A DNA stretch of 15,881 nt. It comes from Treponema sp. (GTDB lineage Bacteria > Spirochaetota > Spirochaetia > Treponematales > Breznakiellaceae). The notes beneath the pieces were generated by a model. The model did not search any database, had not been told where the DNA came from, and saw nothing but the letters and a program-made list of their open reading frames with translations. The stretch is taken from assembly GCA_020216655.1 (NCBI GenBank), contig JAIWNU010000083.1, positions 1 to 15,881 of the forward strand. The letters run 5' to 3'. This document shows positions 13,339 through 15,881 of this stretch, one piece after another. The translations under genes and the position numbers were made by a program. Position 1 is the stretch's first letter, and every line of letters starts with the position of its first letter.

Positions 13339-15045
13339 ATGAACGAATGGCTGCAAAAGTTTATTGAACAGATTAAGACCCTGTGGGGTAAGTGGACCCT
13401 GGTCCAGCGGCTTATCCTCATCGGTATTGTCGTGGCCGCCCTCGTGGCGATCGTAGTGATGGTACGAGTCTCGGCTACTCCGACTATGGTGCCGATCATC
13501 GACGCACCGATTAAAGATGAGACAGCCCGGGACCGGATTATTACCCGCATAAACGAAGAGGGTGTGAAAACCACTGTTTCGTCCACGGGCGAAATCATGG
13601 TAAGTGATGAAAAAACCGCCCGCCGGCTGAGATCCATTTTAATTCGCGAAGACCTCATCCCAAGCGGAACCGACCCGTGGGCCATCTTTGACCGGGACCG
13701 GTGGACGATTACCGATTTTGAACGGAACGTTAACCTGAGGCGGGCCATCACTCAAATGGTCACCGAACATGTCAAAGCCCTGGATGATGTGGATGATGCG
13801 AACGTAACCATCGTTATGCCAGAACGGCAGCTCTTTCAGGCGGATCAGAATCCGGTAACCGCCAGCGTTATTATTACCCCCCGGCCGGGCAGTGATATTA
13901 CCACAAACCGCAAAAAGATTGAGGGTATCCAGAAAATTCTGAAATTCGCGGTAGAAGGGCTCAAGGATGAAAATATCGTTATTACTGACCAGAATGGTCT
14001 TGTTCTGAATGATTTTGCAGGCATGCAGGATTTGGACCGGCTTGAGCTTTCTAAACGGGAACAGCGGCTTATCCAGTCCCTGGAAGCCCAATACCGGGCC
14101 AGTGTTCTTAAAGCGCTCCAGCAGATTTATACACCTGACCGGGTTCGGGACTTAAATATCAAGATAGAAATGGATATGTCCAAAAAGGCAATCCAGACCG
14201 AAGAGTTTTTCCCCATCACCATAAAGCCAGACAATCCTGATACTCCTTACGATGACTCAGAGGTTGTTAAGTCCATCACCCGGTCCCAGAGCACCAGTTC
14301 TACCAAGTGGGAAGGAACGGGCTTTAACCCCGAAGGTCCCGCCGGGGTGGAAGGCCAGACGCCTCCTGCCTTTAAGGATATGTCAAACCTATACGGAAAG
14401 GTTGAACAGCAAACCCTTACCCAAAACGAAGAAATTAACCGGCGGCAGATCCAGGAAGAACGGAGTCCCACGATTAACCGTGTTACTGTTTCGGTGAATA
14501 TCGACGGACGCTGGAAAGTAAAATACAACGAAAAGGGCGAACCGGTTATTAACAAAGACAATACTATTGACCGTGAATACATTCCCATTCCCGACGAGGA
14601 GCTTAAGAAAGCCCAAGCCCTGGTTCAGGATGCAATAGGGTTTAACCGAAGCCGCGGAGATTCGGTAACGGTGCAAAATATCCAGTTCGATCGGACCAAG
14701 CAGTTTGCGGAAGAGGATGCGGCCTTCTTGCGGCAACGGCAATTCCAGGTTACCATGTTACTGTTGCTGGTGGGTATTACGGTTCTGCTCGTATCCTTCC
14801 TGATTTTCCGTCTCGTTTCCAGAGAATTGGAACGGCGGCGGCGCCTGAGGGAAGAAGAGCTTTCCCGCCAGCACCAGATGATGCGGGAAAGCGCCTTGCG
14901 GCAGGCCGAAGAGGAAGGCGTGGAAGTGTCTATGTCTGTGGAAGAGCGGAAGCGGCTTGAATTGCAGGAAAATGCAATCAACATGGCCAAGGAACATCCT
15001 GAAGACGTGGCACAGCTTATCCGCACCTGGCTACTGGAGGAATAG
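13339..15045 (+). CDS. fliF: Flagellar MS-ring protein FliF
   Basis: FliF forms the inner-membrane MS ring on which the flagellum is built and to which the rotor protein FliG binds. The 568-residue product has the first transmembrane helix at about 23-44 (QRLILIGIVVAALVAIVVMV), a large periplasmic part with the ring-building YscJ/FliF-type domains (ILIREDLIPSGTDPW, AITQMVTEHVKALDDVDDANVTIVMPE, TASVIITPRPGS), a second helix at about 471-493 (TMLLLLVGITVLLVSFLIF), a charged cytoplasmic linker, and the FliG-binding tail (AKEHPEDVAQLIRTWLLEE, ending at 568). Length and order are normal. GGGGAGGGG (13327-13335) ends three bases before the start and is one of the strongest ribosome-binding sites in the window. 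fliG follows after 3 bases. Confidence 0.98.
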   Translation: MNEWLQKFIEQIKTLWGKWTLVQRLILIGIVVAALVAIVVMVRVSATPTMVPIIDAPIKDETARDRIITRINEEGVKTTVSSTGEIMVSDEKTARRLRSILIREDLIPSGTDPWAIFDRDRWTITDFERNVNLRRAITQMVTEHVKALDDVDDANVTIVMPERQLFQADQNPVTASVIITPRPGSDITTNRKKIEGIQKILKFAVEGLKDENIVITDQNGLVLNDFAGMQDLDRLELSKREQRLIQSLEAQYRASVLKALQQIYTPDRVRDLNIKIEMDMSKKAIQTEEFFPITIKPDNPDTPYDDSEVVKSITRSQSTSSTKWEGTGFNPEGPAGVEGQTPPAFKDMSNLYGKVEQQTLTQNEEINRRQIQEERSPTINRVTVSVNIDGRWKVKYNEKGEPVINKDNTIDREYIPIPDEELKKAQALVQDAIGFNRSRGDSVTVQNIQFDRTKQFAEEDAAFLRQRQFQVTMLLLLVGITVLLVSFLIFRLVSRELERRRRLREEELSRQHQMMRESALRQAEEEGVEVSMSVEERKRLELQENAINMAKEHPEDVAQLIRTWLLEE

Positions 15046-15048
15046 GGA

Positions 15049-15881
15049 ATGGCAAAGACAACGTCGCCGGCCGCTGCCGCATCTCCAGCGGCAGCTGGAA
15101 GCGGCAAAAAAAGCAAGACCAACAAGGAACTTACGGGCCGGCAAAAGGCAGCCATTTTTTTGGTGACCATTGGGTCTGAAATTTCCGCGGAAATCTTTAA
15201 ACATCTGCGGGAAGATGAAATAGAAACTCTTACCTTTGAAATCGCGCGACTTGAAACAATTGAACCGGAACAGAAGGACGCAATCCTCATGGAGTTCCAG
15301 GAACTCATGATGGCCAGCGAGTTCATTACCACCGGCGGTATAGACTATGCCCGGGAGCTCCTTGAAAAATCCCTGGGCAGCCAGAAGGCTATCGATATTA
15401 TAAACCGGCTGACAAGCAGCCTGCAGGTCCGGCCCTTCGATTTTATCCGGAGAACAGACCCTGCCCACCTGCTCAACTTTATTCAGCAGGAACATCCTCA
15501 AACTATTGCGCTGATTTTAGCATACCTAGAACCGAATAAGGCTTCGGTTATTTTGCAAAGCCTCCCCCATGAGGTTCAGAGCGATGTGGCCCGCCGAATA
15601 GCAACCATGGACCGGACAAGCCCGGAAGTTTTGCGGGAAGTAGAACGGGTTCTTGAAAAGAAGCTTTCTACCCTTTCCAGCGAAGACTATACCGCGGCAG
15701 GCGGTGTCGAAAGTATTGTAGAGATCCTGAACCTGGTAGACCGTTCCAGCGAAAAACAAATAATTGAAGCTCTGGAAGACGAAGATCCAGAGCTTGCGGA
15801 AGAGATTAAAAAGCGCATGTTCGTATTTGAAGATATTGTTATGCTGGACGACCGGGCCATTCAGAAGGTGCTCCGGGAAGT
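15049..15881 (+). CDS. fliG: Flagellar motor switch protein FliG (3' truncated by window)
   Basis: FliG is the rotor protein that binds the FliF tail, interacts with the stator and sets rotation direction. The frame is open from ATG 15049 to the window edge, giving 277 complete codons; the C-terminal torque-generating domain is mostly outside. Seen are an Ala/Ser/Lys-rich leader (about residues 2-26), the N-terminal FliF-binding domain (LTGRQKAAIFLVTIGSEIS), the middle-domain signature EHPQTIALILAYLEPNKAS (148-166), and EDIVMLDDRAIQKVLREV at the end. The start follows GGAGG (15036-15040) by eight bases. Spirochetes often carry two FliG proteins; the copy directly after fliF is, as I recall from Borrelia (FliG2), the one needed for motility. 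That paralog assignment is by position only. Confidence 0.96.
   Translation, partial: MAKTTSPAAAASPAAAGSGKKSKTNKELTGRQKAAIFLVTIGSEISAEIFKHLREDEIETLTFEIARLETIEPEQKDAILMEFQELMMASEFITTGGIDYARELLEKSLGSQKAIDIINRLTSSLQVRPFDFIRRTDPAHLLNFIQQEHPQTIALILAYLEPNKASVILQSLPHEVQSDVARRIATMDRTSPEVLREVERVLEKKLSTLSSEDYTAAGGVESIVEILNLVDRSSEKQIIEALEDEDPELAEEIKKRMFVFEDIVMLDDRAIQKVLRE
15073..15095 (+). repeat. GC-rich inverted repeat in the fliG 5' coding region
   Basis: GCTGCCGC (15073-15080) and GCGGCAGC (15088-15095) are exact reverse complements around a 7-base loop, 24 bases after the fliG start codon. The stem is all G-C except one A-T pair. It lies within the low-complexity Ala-rich leader and may just reflect mixed alanine codons, or may slow translation at the fliF-fliG junction. 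Confidence 0.45.

Noticed and set aside
14625..15332. Open frame on the - strand (235 codons) opposite the fliF-fliG junction
   Set aside because: Spans two well-supported genes on the other strand and is serine-rich low complexity; no evidence of coding.

Overview
The window looks like the chromosome of a Treponema-like spirochete of roughly even base composition. This rests on gene order and protein character: a cell-division run (ftsW, ftsQ, ftsA, ftsZ) leads through a small TPR protein, dprA/smf and hslVU straight into the flagellar basal-body genes flgB, flgC, fliE, fliF and fliG. As I recall it, Borrelia has the same backbone. The genus is an inference; no rRNA or other species marker is present.

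Layout: all 15 genes lie on the + strand and are packed tightly. Bases 1-4418 hold the division genes ftsW (5' end outside the window), ftsQ, ftsA and ftsZ. Bases 4422-6935 hold a XerD-like tyrosine recombinase, a membrane-anchored TPR protein and dprA. Bases 6939-11995 hold topA, a XerC/CodV-like recombinase, hslV and hslU. Bases 12041-15881 hold flgB, flgC, fliE, fliF and fliG (3' end outside the window). The dprA-topA-xerC-hslV-hslU-flgB-flgC-fliE-fliF-fliG order is also that of Bacillus subtilis (smf-topA-trmFO-codV-clpQ-clpY-codY-fla/che), minus trmFO and codY. Many joins overlap by 4-17 bases, which suggests translational coupling. The longest non-coding gaps are 54 bases (ftsA-ftsZ) and 45 bases (hslU-flgB). 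There are no RNA genes, mobile elements, CRISPR arrays or convincing terminators.

How the genes work together: FtsW, FtsQ, FtsA and FtsZ build the septum. XerC and XerD are expected to resolve chromosome dimers at division, and TopA controls supercoiling. DprA handles single-stranded DNA. HslVU is a two-part ATP-dependent protease. FlgB, FlgC, FliE, FliF and FliG form the proximal rod, MS ring and switch of the periplasmic flagellum.

No wholly new system is visible. The observations most worth checking are regulatory: a probable CTG start for ftsA; a nine-G tract serving as the ftsZ ribosome-binding site, just after a perfect hairpin; a sigma-28-like promoter in front of flgB; a possible -1 frameshift site at the ftsZ 3' end; and an uncharacterised TPR membrane protein embedded in the division/recombination block.
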